A DNA stretch of 64,000 nucleotides from contig JADZCM010000001.1 in NCBI GenBank assembly GCA_020851555.1, forward strand, positions 1 to 64,000, in the 5' to 3' direction. Positions within the stretch are counted from its first letter, which is position 1. Each line of letters opens with the position of its first letter. Of the stretch, positions 38,626-48,848 are shown one piece after another. The notes below the pieces were generated by a model. That model saw only the letters and a list, made by a program, of their open reading frames with translations. It was not told where the DNA came from and ran no database searches. The position numbers and the translations under genes are program-made. The DNA is from Bryobacterales bacterium. GTDB lineage: Bacteria; Acidobacteriota; Terriglobia; Bryobacterales; Bryobacteraceae.

Positions 38626-39411
38626 ATGGTACGGAGATTGACCAGCCCTGCCAACAGCCTATTGCGGGCGGTACGCAAGGCCGTATTTCAAGGGACCACC
38701 ACCGCGGATGGCTTCATGGTGGCCGAAACGCCCCACCTGCTGGAGGAAGCTCTCCGCAGCGGCTGCGAGATCGGCGCCGTGCTGGCGGCGGACCCCATGC
38801 TGGGGAGGGTGGAGCGCCTGCTGTCGAAGCGGCCGGACGTCCGCCTGATCGCCTTGCCAACCGCTCTTTCCGGCAGCCTGTCGGCCACCGAGACCTCTCA
38901 AGGGGTGTTGACGCTGGTCCGCCGTCCATCCGCAAGCCTGAGTGACCTGTTTTCTGGCGTCCCGCTGGTGGTCGCCCTTGACGGCGTCCAGGATCCCGGC
39001 AATGTCGGGGCGATCGTGCGTGCGGCCGAGGCCTTCGGCGCGACTGGGGCAGCCTTCTTCAAGGGAAGTGCTAATCCATACAATCCAAAGGCGATACGAG
39101 CTTCCGCCGGGTCCATCTTCCGCCTTCCCGTGGCGACGGGATGCCATCCGGCCGCCTTCCTGTCAACCTCAGGCGGCCGGGGCGTTGTCACTTACGCGGC
39201 GCTACCCGCCCACGGCATCGAAGCACGCTCGCTGGATCTCGCGCGGGCGTGCGCTATCGTGATCGGAGGCGAAGGCCGCGGCCTGTCGGCGGAGCGCTGG
39301 GCCGGCGCTGTGCCGGTCCGGATACCGACGCGCTCCGTGGAGTCCCTGAACGCGGCGATGGCCGCCGGGATTCTGCTCTACGAGGCCAGACGGCAGCGAG
39401 AAAGAGCGTGA
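38626..39411 (+). CDS. SpoU/TrmH family rRNA 2'-O-methyltransferase
   Basis: A 261-residue SPOUT methyltransferase that would methylate a ribose in 23S rRNA or tRNA using SAM. The N-terminal substrate-binding domain (about 1-100) is followed by the knotted domain with motif 1 'ALDGVQDPGNVGAIVRAAEA', motif 2 'AIVIGGEGRGLS' and motif 3 'IPTRSVESLNAAMAAGILLYEA'. RlmB- or TsnR-like; the site is not determinable. Its stop overlaps the GTG start of rarA by 4 bases. Confidence 0.9.
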   Translation: MVRRLTSPANSLLRAVRKAVFQGTTTADGFMVAETPHLLEEALRSGCEIGAVLAADPMLGRVERLLSKRPDVRLIALPTALSGSLSATETSQGVLTLVRRPSASLSDLFSGVPLVVALDGVQDPGNVGAIVRAAEAFGATGAAFFKGSANPYNPKAIRASAGSIFRLPVATGCHPAAFLSTSGGRGVVTYAALPAHGIEARSLDLARACAIVIGGEGRGLSAERWAGAVPVRIPTRSVESLNAAMAAGILLYEARRQRERA

Positions 39412-40727
39412 GCCTTTTCGATCCCAGCCCGCCGTCCCCGGCCATCACGCCCAGGTCCCCGCTCGCCGACAGGATGCGCCCGCGGAGCCTGGAGGAGTTC
39501 GTGGGGCAGGAGCACATCATCGGCCCCGGCAAGCCGCTGCGAGCGCGCATTGAGCGGGACGACCTGAGCTCGGCGATCCTCTGGGGTCCCCCGGGGACCG
39601 GCAAGACGACCCTGGCCTTCCTGATTGCCAGGATCACGCAATGCGACTTCGTGCCGTTTAGCGCCGTGCTGAGTGGAATCAAGGAAATCAAGCAGGTTAT
39701 GGCCCAGGCCGAGAGAAACCGCAAACTCGGCCGCCGCACCGTGCTGTTCATCGACGAGATTCACCGCTTCAACAAGGCGCAGCAGGACGCTTTTCTGCCG
39801 TATGTCGAACGGGGAGACGTCATCCTCATCGGGGCGACCACGGAGAACCCTTCTTTCGAGGTCATCTCGGCCCTGCTTTCGAGGGCGCAGGTCTATGCGC
39901 TCCGGGCGCTGACCGTCCAGGAGGGCGTGACGCTGCTCCGGCGCGCCCTGGCGGACCGGGAGCGGGGCTTGGGCGAACTCGGCTTGACGGCGCCGGAGGA
40001 TCTTCTGGAGCAGATTGCGATCTACTCCGGCGGGGACGCCCGTTCCGCCTACAACACTCTGGAATCCGCCGCGGCCGCCTCCACGGGTGGTGAATTGTCG
40101 CGGCAGGCGGTGGAGGATGCCATCCAGCGGAAGGTGCTTCTGTACGACAAGGCCGGCGAGGAACACTACAATCTGATCTCGGCCCTCCATAAGTCGGTGC
40201 GCTCCAGCGACCCGGACGCCGCGCTCTACTGGCTGGCCCGGATGCTGGAGGCCGGCGAGGACTGGCTCTACATCGCCCGGCGGCTGATACGCATGGCGGT
40301 CGAAGATGTCGGCCTGGCGGATCCAAGAGCTTTAGAGCAGGCTGTAGCGGCGATGCAAACCGTTCATTTCCTTGGGATTCCCGAGGGCGACCAGGCTCTG
40401 GCCCAAGCCGCCATCTACCTTTCCCTGGCGCAGAAATCGGACGCGGCCTACCAGGCGCTCAACCGCGCCCAGCAGGAGGTGAGGACGGGGACGCCCGAAC
40501 CGGTGCCGCTGCATCTCAGGAATCCGGTCACCCGGGCCATGGGCGAATGGGGCTATGGGCAGGGCTACCAGCACGCCCACAGCTTCGAAAATGCCGTGAC
40601 CGGCATGGCCTGCCTGCCTCCCTCCCTGGCCGCAAAGCGGTTCTACTTTCCGACCGGGCGCGGATTGGAAAAGCGGATCATGGAGAGAATGGAGGAACTC
40701 AGGAGGGCTAAAGAGTCCCAGGACTAA
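39408..40727 (+). CDS. rarA: Replication-associated recombination protein RarA/MgsA
   Basis: A 439-residue AAA+ clamp-loader-like ATPase acting at stalled replication forks. Walker A 'GPPGTGKT' is at 60-67 and Walker B is in '[20 protein letters not shown]'. Sensor motifs '[11 protein letters not shown]' and '[12 protein letters not shown]' follow, and the C-terminal tetramerisation region ends with '[20 protein letters not shown]'. The GTG at 39408 is inside the methyltransferase stop (GTGA), so the two genes are coupled; the frame is open upstream only as a shadow. Confidence 0.95.
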   Translation: MSLFDPSPPSPAITPRSPLADRMRPRSLEEFVGQEHIIGPGKPLRARIERDDLSSAILWGPPGTGKTTLAFLIARITQCDFVPFSAVLSGIKEIKQVMAQAERNRKLGRRTVLFIDEIHRFNKAQQDAFLPYVERGDVILIGATTENPSFEVISALLSRAQVYALRALTVQEGVTLLRRALADRERGLGELGLTAPEDLLEQIAIYSGGDARSAYNTLESAAAASTGGELSRQAVEDAIQRKVLLYDKAGEEHYNLISALHKSVRSSDPDAALYWLARMLEAGEDWLYIARRLIRMAVEDVGLADPRALEQAVAAMQTVHFLGIPEGDQALAQAAIYLSLAQKSDAAYQALNRAQQEVRTGTPEPVPLHLRNPVTRAMGEWGYGQGYQHAHSFENAVTGMACLPPSLAAKRFYFPTGRGLEKRIMERMEELRRAKESQD

Positions 40728-40818
40728 GGGTTACCGCCAACATCGGGAGGGCGGAATCTGTTTAGTACGGATGTCCCACCCGGATTGAACCTGTCCTCCT
40801 ATTGCCGCGCAAAGGCAC

Positions 40819-41226
40819 ATGCCGCAGTATGTACGGCAGGAGGAATCTCAAGCCGTGCTACCTTCGTGGCAGACGACATCCAGTTCCCCGGGCGGAAGCT
40901 CCGAAAGGCGCGCCAACGACCGTTTCCCGCTGGTCAGGGACTTGAAATACAGGGTCGTTAGCGGCCGGAGCGCCCAGGAGAGCGGGACGGGGCACACGGT
41001 GGACGTGAGCAGCCGGGGAGTGCTGTTCACGGCCGAGACTCCTCTGCCTCCGGGCAAGCGCGTGGAACTGTCCATCAGTTGGCCCGCGCAACTGGACGGC
41101 AAGTGCGCGCTGAAACTGGTGGCGCGCGGGAAGATTCTGCGATGCCGCGGCCGGCAGGTGGCCGTCGAGATCGACAAGTACGAGTTCCGGACCCAGTCCT
41201 CCCGAGGGCTGGCGCCCGGCGTCTGA
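40819..41226 (+). CDS. PilZ-domain protein
   Basis: A 135-residue single PilZ domain, a cyclic-di-GMP receptor fold. The binding signature is present: R30, R31 and R35 ('ERRANDRFPL') and 'DVSSRG' at 62-67 (D/NxSxxG). It has no attached output domain, so it would work through protein contact. The 91 bases before it contain TTTAGTACGG at about 40759, similar to TTAGTACG near the hairpin at 63118, but no defined promoter. Confidence 0.88.
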   Translation: MPQYVRQEESQAVLPSWQTTSSSPGGSSERRANDRFPLVRDLKYRVVSGRSAQESGTGHTVDVSSRGVLFTAETPLPPGKRVELSISWPAQLDGKCALKLVARGKILRCRGRQVAVEIDKYEFRTQSSRGLAPGV

Positions 41227-41304
41227 CCCTCGTTGAACCAGCCGGCTGGACCTGTGGAGGCCGTTTTGAGCCGTCAGGTTCGGACCTCTGTTGGCCGCGT
41301 GGCC

Positions 41305-41326
41305 TATAATTGGGGGGGGCTCCCCC
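41305..41326 (+). promoter_or_regulatory. TATAAT box and G8/C5 dyad before the NtrY-like gene
   Basis: A perfect TATAAT lies at 41305-41310, only 20 bases before the ATG at 41331. It is followed by eight G and, after CT, five C (41312-41326), which can fold on itself. No -35 hexamer is placed at 16-18 bases, and no Shine-Dalgarno sequence is seen. If the box is used, the leader would be about 14 bases long. Confidence 0.3.
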
Positions 41327-41330
41327 TTCA

Positions 41331-43400
41331 ATGAAGAAGCGCCTGTTCTACGGCTCCGGTGTCGCGGCGCTGGCGGTGCTGGTGACCCTGGTGGTGTGGC
41401 AAGGGTCTTTTTCCTTCGGCGACTACGGCCCTCAAAGCGCCAGCCAGACTTTCATCTTCTGGGCGGTCTCCACCCTCGTATTCCTGCTCACCCTGACCCT
41501 GGGGTTCATTCTCCTCCGGACCGCGGTCAAGCTCTACATAGAGCGCCGCAGCAACCGGGAGGGCTCCCGCATAAAGACCAAGATGGTGATCGGCGCTCTG
41601 ACCCTCAGCTTCCTCCCGGTCTTCTTCCTGGTTCTGTGGAGCGTTTACGTTTTGAACCGCAATCTGGACAAGTGGTTCAGCCGGCCGGCGGTGGGAATCG
41701 TCAATGAACTGGGCGAAGTGAGAGCAGCGCTGGAGAGAGAGGTGCGCGACAGGGCCCGCCTGCAAGCCATGTGGCTGGCTTCCCTGCCCGAGACCGCGAG
41801 CTACCTGGAGACAGGTCAACCGCCACCGGCCGGTTTTGGCGCTACCTGCCGGGACAACGCCATCACGGAAGCCCGCCTCATCCGGCAGGACGGCGAGGTC
41901 CTCGTCCTCTGCGCGCCCGAAGGACGCGGCGGCGATGTGGCAAGGGTCCAGGCGCCCGCCGGCATGAAGGCGCGGGTAGAAGTGGCTGCACCGTGGCCGG
42001 TGGATCTGGCGCAGGTCAGGGACGAGATCACCAGGGACCTGCGCGCCTATGATCAGCTCAGCCTCGACCGCAAGAGCGCCCGCGCGTTCTACCTGCAAAT
42101 GCTGCTCCTGCTCACCCTGTTCATTCTCTTTGTCGCCACCTGGCTGGCCTTGTTCCTCGCCCGGCAGGTGAGCGTCCCGATCTCCGCGCTGCTGGAAGCC
42201 GCCGGCGAGGTGCGCAAGGGCAACCTCGGCCACAGGGTGCAGGTGAGGGCAGGCGACGAACTCGCCACGCTGGTCCGGTCCTTCAACGAGATGACCGAGG
42301 CGCTGGAGGCCAACCGGCGTGAACTGGACAGCAGACGCCGCTTCACCGAGGCCATCCTGGAAAGCATCCCCACCGGCGTGATTTCGGTCTCCTCCGACGG
42401 GCGCATACTGCGGGTCAACGAGGCCCTCGGCAACATCCTCCCGCGGGAACAGGTGGCCGCGGCGGAGGAGCTGGAAGACCTCTTCAGCCGGGACGATACC
42501 GCAGAGATCAAGTACCTGATGAAACGCGCGCGCCGGATCGGGCTGGCGTCCGGCCAGATGGAACTGAAGCGGGGAAGGCAGACCCTGCACCTTTCCGTAA
42601 CGGCCTCGGCGCTCGAAACCAAGCTGACTTCCGGGTTCGTGCTGGTGCTGGAGGACACCAGTGAACTGCTCCGCGCCCAGAAATCGGCGGCCTGGCACGA
42701 AGTGGCGCGGCGCATCGCTCACGAGATCAAGAACCCGCTGACGCCCATCGCGCTCTCCGCGGAGAGGATTCTCCGGCAACTGGCGCGGACCCGCAGCCTG
42801 GAGGAGGCCGCGCCCAAGCTTCAGGATGCGGCAGCCACCATCGTGCAAGAGGTCGAATCGCTTAAGACCCTGGTCGACGAGTTCTCGCAATTCGCCCGGT
42901 TCCCCAAGGCGCAGCCCGTGCCCGCGGACCTGAACGAAGTGGTGGAGAACGGGCTCGCCGTCTTCGAGGGGCGTCTGGACGGCATCGAGATCGAGAAGGA
43001 CCTGGCACCGAACCTGCCCCGGGTGAATCTCGACCGCGAGCAGTTCAAGCGCGTGGTGGTGAACCTGGTGGACAACGCGGCCGAGGCCATGCGGGATTCG
43101 CTGGTCAAGCGGCTGTACGTCTCCACGGACGCGACCGGCGCGGACACCGTGGAACTGGTGGTGGCCGACACGGGCTGCGGCGTGGCGCCCGAGGAAAAAG
43201 AGAAGCTGTTCCTGCCCTATTTTTCCACCAAGGGCCGGGGAACGGGCCTGGGCCTAGCCATCGCGAGCCACATCGTTTCGGTGCACAACGCACAGATCCG
43301 CGTGGAGGACAACCGCCCGTGCGGGGCGCGGTTCGTGGTGGAGATACCGATTCCCGCCGCCCAGGGCGCTGAGTCCCCGGTGGTGGAGGCGCGCGCTTGA
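41331..43400 (+). CDS. NtrY-like membrane sensor histidine kinase
   Basis: A 689-residue sensor kinase. Hydrophobic segments near 8-27, 40-63, 83-105 and about 255-280 bracket a periplasmic loop. A HAMP linker ('RQVSVPISALLEAAGEVRKG'), a PAS domain ('FTEAILESIPTGVISVSSDG'), HisKA with phospho-acceptor H464 ('RRIAHEIKNPLTPIALSAE') and a HATPase domain ('VVNLVDNAAEAM', 'VADTGCGVAPEE', 'GRGTGLGLAIA') follow in order, as in NtrY. The ATG at 41331 was chosen over an in-frame TTG at 41310 that reads through the poly-G run. Its stop overlaps the TTG start of the regulator gene by 4 bases. Confidence 0.92.
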   Translation: MKKRLFYGSGVAALAVLVTLVVWQGSFSFGDYGPQSASQTFIFWAVSTLVFLLTLTLGFILLRTAVKLYIERRSNREGSRIKTKMVIGALTLSFLPVFFLVLWSVYVLNRNLDKWFSRPAVGIVNELGEVRAALEREVRDRARLQAMWLASLPETASYLETGQPPPAGFGATCRDNAITEARLIRQDGEVLVLCAPEGRGGDVARVQAPAGMKARVEVAAPWPVDLAQVRDEITRDLRAYDQLSLDRKSARAFYLQMLLLLTLFILFVATWLALFLARQVSVPISALLEAAGEVRKGNLGHRVQVRAGDELATLVRSFNEMTEALEANRRELDSRRRFTEAILESIPTGVISVSSDGRILRVNEALGNILPREQVAAAEELEDLFSRDDTAEIKYLMKRARRIGLASGQMELKRGRQTLHLSVTASALETKLTSGFVLVLEDTSELLRAQKSAAWHEVARRIAHEIKNPLTPIALSAERILRQLARTRSLEEAAPKLQDAAATIVQEVESLKTLVDEFSQFARFPKAQPVPADLNEVVENGLAVFEGRLDGIEIEKDLAPNLPRVNLDREQFKRVVVNLVDNAAEAMRDSLVKRLYVSTDATGADTVELVVADTGCGVAPEEKEKLFLPYFSTKGRGTGLGLAIASHIVSVHNAQIRVEDNRPCGARFVVEIPIPAAQGAESPVVEARA

Positions 43401-44755
43401 ACCCGGCACGGATCCTGGTGGTGGACGACGAGCCCGGAATCCGCAAGTCCCTGTGCGGGGTTCTGAAGGACGAAGGGTATCTTCCCTCCGCCGTGGCCAC
43501 GGGTGAAGAGTGCCTGGAGCAACTCCCCGGCGGCTACGAACTGGTGCTCCTCGACATCTGGCTCACGGGGATGGACGGCATGGAAGTCCTGGCCCGGATT
43601 CAGGAGATCCCGTTCGCGGAGCGTCCGGTCGTGGTGATGATCTCGGGCCACGGGAACATCGAGGCGGCGGTCAAGGCGACCAAGCTCGGGGCCTTCGATT
43701 TCCTCGAGAAGCCGCTCACCATCGAGAAGGTCACCGTGGTGGCGAAGAACGCGCTCAGCCATCGCCGCCTGGAACTGGAGAACCTGCGTTTCCGGGAGGT
43801 CGATGCGTCCCGGCACCGCATCATCGGCGAGAGCGTTCCCATGAAGGCCCTGCGGCAGCAGTTGGCGCTTATGGCCGGGACCAACGGCAGGGTGCTCATC
43901 TACGGGGCGAGCGGCACGGGAAAAGAACTGGTGGCCCATGCCATCCACGCGCTGAGCCCGCGCGCGGCTGAACCCTTCGTCGAGGTCAACTGCGCGGCCA
44001 TCCCGGAGGAACTCATCGAAAGCGAGCTGTTCGGCCACCGCAAAGGCAGCTTCACCGGGGCGCACGAGGACAAGACGGGCAAGTTCCAGAAGGCCAACGG
44101 CGGCTCGCTGTTCCTGGACGAGGTCGGGGACATGAGCCTCAAGACTCAGGCCAAGGTCCTGCGCGCGCTCGACGAGCAGCGGTTCGAGCCGGTGGGCGCT
44201 TCCGAAGCCGTCCAGGTGGACGTGCGGGTGATCGCCGCAACCAACAAGAACCTGGAGGAGCAGATCGAGCGCGGGGACTTCCGGGAAGACCTGTTCTACC
44301 GGCTGAACGTGATCCCTTTCCACGTGCCCCCCCTCCGGGAGCGCGTCGAGGACATCCCGCTTCTGGCCGACTACTTCCTCAAGGAATTCACCACGGCTTA
44401 CGGCCGCAAGCCCAAGGAGCTTACAGCCGAGGCGTACCGTGCGCTGGAGGCCTACCACTGGCCGGGAAACGTGCGCGAACTGCGGAATCTGATGGAGCGG
44501 ATCGTCATCATGAACCCCCAGGTGCGCGTGGACGCCCGGCACGTGCCCTTGCCCCGCTCACCCCGAGCCGCGGAGCGCCCCGCCGGCGGCTTCGGCAGCT
44601 TGCAGGAGGCGCGGGCCAGCGTGGAACGCGAGTACATCCTGAAGAGACTGGACGAAACGGGCGGGAACGTCACGCGCGCCGCGGAATTGCTGGGATTGGA
44701 GCGCAGCAACCTCTACCGCAAGATGAAAGCGCTCGGCATCGCTCTCAAAGAGTAG
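43397..44755 (+). CDS. NtrX/NtrC-like sigma-54-dependent response regulator
   Basis: A 452-residue activator of sigma-54 promoters. The receiver has D10/D11 and phospho-acceptor D53 ('LVLLDIWLTGMDG'). The AAA+ domain has Walker A 'GASGTGKE' at 170-177, the sigma-54 contact loop as 'GSFTGA' (217-222, a variant of GAFTGA), and 'GGSLFLDEVGDM'. A Fis-type helix-turn-helix ends the protein ('GNVTRAAELLGLERSNLYRKMK'). The TTG start at 43397 lies in the kinase stop codon, so the two genes are coupled as a two-component system. NtrYX usually senses nitrogen or redox state; the target here is unknown. Confidence 0.93.
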   Translation: MNPARILVVDDEPGIRKSLCGVLKDEGYLPSAVATGEECLEQLPGGYELVLLDIWLTGMDGMEVLARIQEIPFAERPVVVMISGHGNIEAAVKATKLGAFDFLEKPLTIEKVTVVAKNALSHRRLELENLRFREVDASRHRIIGESVPMKALRQQLALMAGTNGRVLIYGASGTGKELVAHAIHALSPRAAEPFVEVNCAAIPEELIESELFGHRKGSFTGAHEDKTGKFQKANGGSLFLDEVGDMSLKTQAKVLRALDEQRFEPVGASEAVQVDVRVIAATNKNLEEQIERGDFREDLFYRLNVIPFHVPPLRERVEDIPLLADYFLKEFTTAYGRKPKELTAEAYRALEAYHWPGNVRELRNLMERIVIMNPQVRVDARHVPLPRSPRAAERPAGGFGSLQEARASVEREYILKRLDETGGNVTRAAELLGLERSNLYRKMKALGIALKE

Positions 44756-44793
44756 GGGCCGGGCAGTCCCCGCGCGCCGGCCGCGTGGAACGC

Positions 44794-45819
44794 TCACGCC
44801 TGGGGCTGCGAGCCGTTGGGGCGCGGACGCAGATCCAGCTTCCGGCGCAGCGCCGCGTCCAGTTCCTGAGCCGCCCCGGCATGTTCCTTCAGGAACAACC
44901 GGGCGTTCTCGCGACCCTGGCCGATGCGCTCGCCGGAGAAGCTGAACCAGGAGCCTGCCTTCTCCACCAGGTTGTGCGCCACCCCAAGGTCCAGCAGGTC
45001 GAGTTCCGCGGATAGGCCCTCCCCGTAAATCAGATCGACCTCGGCTTCCTTGAAGGGCGCCGCCAGCTTGTTCTTGACGACCTTGATCCGGGTTCGGCTG
45101 CCGGTCACTTTGTCTCCGTCCTTGAGCGTCGCGATCCTGCGGACATCAATCCGCACGGAGCTGTAGAACTTGAGCGCGCGCCCTCCGGTGGTCGTTTCGG
45201 GATTGCCGAACATCACGCCGATCTTCTCGCGGATCTGGTTGATGAAGATCAGGCAGGTATTGGACCGCGCCACCGCGCCCGTCAGCTTGCGCAGAGCCTG
45301 CGACATGAGCCGTGCCTGAAGCCCCATGTGGCTGTCCCCCATCTCTCCGTCCAGTTCCGCCTTGGGCACCAGCGCCGCCACCGAATCGACCGCCACGACA
45401 TCCACCGCGCCCGAGGCCACGAACGCAGCCGTGATCTCCAGCGCCTGCTCTCCGTGGTCCGGCTGTGACACCAGCAAGTTGTCGACGTCGACGCCCAGTC
45501 TCTTTGCATAGACCGCGTCCAGCGCGTGCTCGGCGTCCACGAACACGGCTGTCCCGCCCTCCCGCTGAGCTTCGGCGATCACATGGAGCGCGAGGGTGGT
45601 CTTGCCGGAGGATTCCGGACCGAACACTTCCACCACGCGCCCTCGCGGGAATCCCCCGACACCGAGCGCCGAGTCCAGCGAGAGGGAGCCCGTTGGAATG
45701 ACGTCCACGGGCACGATGGTGCGGGACCCCATGCGCAGAACGGCCCCTTTGCCGAACTGCTTGTCCATCTGAAGCAGGGCTTGGTCAATAGTGCGCTGGC
45801 GCTCGCGGGCGTCCAACAT
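44794..45819 (-). CDS. recA: RecA recombinase, copy 1
   Basis: A 341-residue RecA that forms the ATP-dependent filament for homologous recombination and LexA-type cleavage. Walker A 'GPESSGKT' is at 67-74. Loop L1 '[20 protein letters not shown]', L2 '[15 protein letters not shown]' and '[13 protein letters not shown]' are intact. A strong ribosome site (TAAGGAGAA) precedes the ATG at 45819. It lies 49 bases after a glycosyltransferase gene on the same strand. A second recA is at 53276-54346; my hand alignment without gaps gives about 210 of 280 identical residues over 51-330, mostly conservative changes elsewhere. Both seem functional. Confidence 0.95.
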   Translation of the reverse strand: MLDARERQRTIDQALLQMDKQFGKGAVLRMGSRTIVPVDVIPTGSLSLDSALGVGGFPRGRVVEVFGPESSGKTTLALHVIAEAQREGGTAVFVDAEHALDAVYAKRLGVDVDNLLVSQPDHGEQALEITAAFVASGAVDVVAVDSVAALVPKAELDGEMGDSHMGLQARLMSQALRKLTGAVARSNTCLIFINQIREKIGVMFGNPETTTGGRALKFYSSVRIDVRRIATLKDGDKVTGSRTRIKVVKNKLAAPFKEAEVDLIYGEGLSAELDLLDLGVAHNLVEKAGSWFSFSGERIGQGRENARLFLKEHAGAAQELDAALRRKLDLRPRPNGSQPQA

Positions 45820-45868
45820 GACGAGGGTTCTCCTTATGTAGACTGGTGCGCGCCGCGGGCGGCGATTC

Positions 45869-46960
45869 TCAGGCCAGCTCGCGGTACAGCGCCTGCGTCG
45901 CCTCCGCCATGCGCTCGAACCGGAAACGCTGCTCGTAGGCGTGCCTGGCAGCCAGCCCTTGCCGCTGCCTCAGCCCGGAGTCCGCCAGCAGTTTCGAGAG
46001 AGCGTCCGACATCAAGCCGGGATCGCCCGGGGGGACGAGCAGGCCGCCGGCCCGGTCCGTAACCGCCTCCGGCACTCCCCCGACCCGCGAAGCCACCACC
46101 GGCAGTCCCGCGCGCATCGCCTCCAGCACGCTGCGCGGGAAGCCCTCCGCGCGGGTGGCGAGCGCGAAGATCTGCGCCCGGGCGAGGAACGGCGCCGGGT
46201 CGGGCTGGTAGCCCAGAAAGCGCACACGCTCTCCGAGCCCCAGGGTCCGGGCAAGCGACCGGGCCTGTTTCTCGCCCGGTCCATCGCCCACCAGGTCCAG
46301 CCGCCAGGACTCCGGCAGGAGGGCCACGGCGCGCAGGAGCGTCTCGTGGTCCTTCGGGGCCTCGAAACGCGCCACGGACACGATGCGGCCGGAGGACGCC
46401 GCCGGGTCCGCCCGCATCTCCGGAGGCGCGTCACGCACGCCGTTGTGAATGACGCGCAGGCGGCCGGCATCCGAGACGCGCAACCGCAGAGCCAGCGCCC
46501 GCTCATACTCGCAGACGCACACCACGGCAGCCGCGCCTCTGGACGCCGCGCGCTCCGCATACAGGAACGCCTTGCGCGCGGCGGACGGAAACCGGCCTCC
46601 GAATGGCCAGCCGTGGGGCGTATAGATGGCCGGAATGCCGAGCCGGGACGCCACCAACCTGCCGATCCAGCCGGCCTTGGCGGTGTGCAGCGATAGAAGG
46701 TCAGGCTTGAATTCCCTGACCGCCCGGGCCAGTTCAGCGGCGGCGCGCAAGTCCCGGACCGGGTGAACGGAGCGCCGCAGGTGGTCCAACGGCCTGACCG
46801 GCACTCCGGCGGAGCGCAGCAGGGCCGTCACCGGGCCTTCGCCGCCCAGAAAGACGGCGGCCTCGTGCCCCCCGGCAAGCATCGCGCCGGCCATGTCCCG
46901 GACGTGTATGCTGGCGCCGCCGACGGCGTCGGCCCGCGTCACCACGTAAGCGACTCTCAC
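45869..46960 (-). CDS. Glycosyltransferase family 4 protein
   Basis: A 363-residue GT-B glycosyltransferase. The N-terminal acceptor domain shows '[20 protein letters not shown]' and '[15 protein letters not shown]'. The donor-binding domain shows '[19 protein letters not shown]', '[20 protein letters not shown]' and the EX7E-type '[20 protein letters not shown]'. It would transfer a hexose in the cytoplasm onto a lipid-linked glycan. The GTG at 46960 overlaps the methyltransferase stop (GTGA). It is the last sugar gene of the locus, before recA copy 1. Confidence 0.9.
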   Translation of the reverse strand: MRVAYVVTRADAVGGASIHVRDMAGAMLAGGHEAAVFLGGEGPVTALLRSAGVPVRPLDHLRRSVHPVRDLRAAAELARAVREFKPDLLSLHTAKAGWIGRLVASRLGIPAIYTPHGWPFGGRFPSAARKAFLYAERAASRGAAAVVCVCEYERALALRLRVSDAGRLRVIHNGVRDAPPEMRADPAASSGRIVSVARFEAPKDHETLLRAVALLPESWRLDLVGDGPGEKQARSLARTLGLGERVRFLGYQPDPAPFLARAQIFALATRAEGFPRSVLEAMRAGLPVVASRVGGVPEAVTDRAGGLLVPPGDPGLMSDALSKLLADSGLRQRQGLAARHAYEQRFRFERMAEATQALYRELA

Positions 46961-47760
46961 GCAGGCACCCCGGACCGGGCCTGCGCCGGCCCCGCGGCGC
47001 ACTTGCGGGAGACAATCACCAGGAAGGCGAGTTTGCGAAAGACCGCGCAGGCCGCGGGCGCGAAGCCGGGCAGATCGAGGACCCGCGCGAGGGGCTCCAG
47101 CCGCGGATTGTCCCGCAGCCGGTAGCGGATGTAGTCGGCTTCGCGCAGTTCGCTCGTGAAGTACCTGCCGAAGCTGCGGAAGATCTCGCGCCGCGGCCGG
47201 TAGCGCGTATACTCATCAATCCAGCGCAGCTTGCCGGCAGCCCACTGGCGGCAGGTCGGCGCCTGGTCTTTCCAGGTCCCCAGGCCGGCAGCGCGGAGGG
47301 CCCAGGTGTAGTAGAAACGCAGCCGCGAGCCCTTGGGGAACCAGTGCGCGAGCGGAATTCCTATGTGCCCCTCGCGCAGCACGTCGGCGGATGGAAAAAT
47401 GCTGAGGACCGTTCCCCCGGCGGCGAGCACCCGGTGGATCTCTTCAAGTATTGCGTCCAGGTCCTCCACATGCTCGAGGACCTGATTGTTCACCACCAGG
47501 TCGAAAGCGCCGTCCGGAAAGGGGATCCGGCCGTCCGTAATTTCGTACACCGTCACCCCGAGCCGGCCCGCCGCGGCCGCCTCCGCCCGGGCCTCGGAGC
47601 CTCCGTAGAAGACATCCGCCCCGACGATCTCCAGGCCCGCCGCCCGCCCGGCGGCGGCCAGCGCTCCGGCCCCACAGCCGAAATCAAGCACCCGCGCGCC
47701 CCGATGGGCCTCGGCGAAGCGCCGGGCGAAGTCCAGCACGAAGCGGTTGGTCACGTCCAT
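46957..47760 (-). CDS. SAM-dependent class I methyltransferase
   Basis: A 267-residue methyltransferase. Motif I is 'VLDFGCGAGALAAAGRAAGL'; 'FDLVVNNQVLEHVEDLDAIL' and 'VLAAGGTVLSIFPS' follow, as in Methyltransf_11 proteins. Its place between glycosyltransferase genes suggests it methylates a sugar or a glycan terminus, perhaps to cap chain length, but the acceptor is unknown. The ATG at 47760 overlaps the upstream glycosyltransferase stop by 10 bases. Confidence 0.85.
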   Translation of the reverse strand: MDVTNRFVLDFARRFAEAHRGARVLDFGCGAGALAAAGRAAGLEIVGADVFYGGSEARAEAAAAGRLGVTVYEITDGRIPFPDGAFDLVVNNQVLEHVEDLDAILEEIHRVLAAGGTVLSIFPSADVLREGHIGIPLAHWFPKGSRLRFYYTWALRAAGLGTWKDQAPTCRQWAAGKLRWIDEYTRYRPRREIFRSFGRYFTSELREADYIRYRLRDNPRLEPLARVLDLPGFAPAACAVFRKLAFLVIVSRKCAAGPAQARSGVPA

Positions 47761-48848
47761 CGTGCGAGCAACTCCCGGTACAGGGCCTCCCACAAGCCGG
47801 CCACCAGGCCGGCGTCAAACCGCGCCGCCACTCGAGCGCGGTTCTCCAGACCCAGCCCCTCCCGCACGGCGGGCGGCATCTCCATGACCCCGCGCATGGC
47901 GCCGGCCAGCGCCACGGGATCACCGGGCGGGACGATACGCGCCACTCCCGCTTCTGCGCAGCCCCCGGCATCGGTGGCGACGCAGGGCAACCCGCAGGAG
48001 GCGGCCTCGAGCAGCGCCACGGGGAAGCCCTCCACGAAGGAGGATTGGACGAATCCATCGCAGGCCGCCATCAGATCAGCGACGTCATCGCGCTGTCCCA
48101 GGAACCGCACGTCGCCCCGGGCCAGCCGGTGGAGGTCTTCCCTCTCGGGTCCCTCGCCGGCGATCAGAAGCACGCCGGACTCCAGGAATCCGAAGGCTTC
48201 GAGCAAGTTGCGGAACCCCTTCTTCCAAATCAGGCGCCCCACGGCCAACCAGGCGAACTGCCGGTCGAGACCAAGGGTGCGGCGGACCTGATCACGCAGG
48301 TCCCGGCGGGGCCGGTAGCGCTCCGTGTCGACTCCGTTCGGGATCACACGCATCCGGGCCGGCGAGGCGGCCTTCGCGGAGAGATGGCGCGCGGCCACTG
48401 CCTGCGCCACCGCCACCGTGGCGTCCGCGAGCCGGTCTGTCAGACGGTAGCAGCGGTCGCGCCAGCGGACGTCCACCGACCCGCTGCGGCTCTCCTCCGC
48501 GCTGTGGAGCGTGGAGACGAGCACCGGAATGGGGCAGGCCAGCCGGGCAACCCGCGCCAGGATGTTGGCGTGAAACATGTGGCCGTGGAGGATCTCCGGC
48601 CGCAGTTGCCGCAGCAATCCAACCAGGCGAACGCAGCCGGATGCGCCGCGCGCGCCTCGATCCATGTTGAGAGAATGGACCGCGACGCCGGCGCCGGCCA
48701 GGTCAGGCCCAAAAGCGGTTGGCTCCAACAGGGAGATGACGCTGACCTCCCAGCCCCGGCCGCGCAGTCTCCGGGCGAGTTGCGTAACCTGGGATTCCGC
48801 GCCTCCCGGCGCGAGGTTCGTGGTGAGCATGGCCACGCGCGCGGTCAT
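47751..48848 (-). CDS. Glycosyltransferase family 4 protein
   Basis: A 365-residue GT-B enzyme. The start region 'MLTTNLAPGGAESQVTQLAR' and 'ILHGHMFHANILARV' are typical, followed by 'AVGRLIWKKGFRNLLEAF', 'IAGEGPEREDLHRLA' and the donor site 'SSFVEGFPVALLEAASCGLP'. It is expected to add one sugar to the lipid-linked repeat. The ATG at 48848 overlaps the stop of the previous gene by 4 bases. Confidence 0.9.
   Translation of the reverse strand: MTARVAMLTTNLAPGGAESQVTQLARRLRGRGWEVSVISLLEPTAFGPDLAGAGVAVHSLNMDRGARGASGCVRLVGLLRQLRPEILHGHMFHANILARVARLACPIPVLVSTLHSAEESRSGSVDVRWRDRCYRLTDRLADATVAVAQAVAARHLSAKAASPARMRVIPNGVDTERYRPRRDLRDQVRRTLGLDRQFAWLAVGRLIWKKGFRNLLEAFGFLESGVLLIAGEGPEREDLHRLARGDVRFLGQRDDVADLMAACDGFVQSSFVEGFPVALLEAASCGLPCVATDAGGCAEAGVARIVPPGDPVALAGAMRGVMEMPPAVREGLGLENRARVAARFDAGLVAGLWEALYRELLARWT

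Noticed and set aside
41310..41330. TTG start for the NtrY-like kinase
   Set aside because: It would translate the poly-G run into Gly-rich residues and lies inside the TATAAT box; the ATG at 41331 gives a normal N-terminus.
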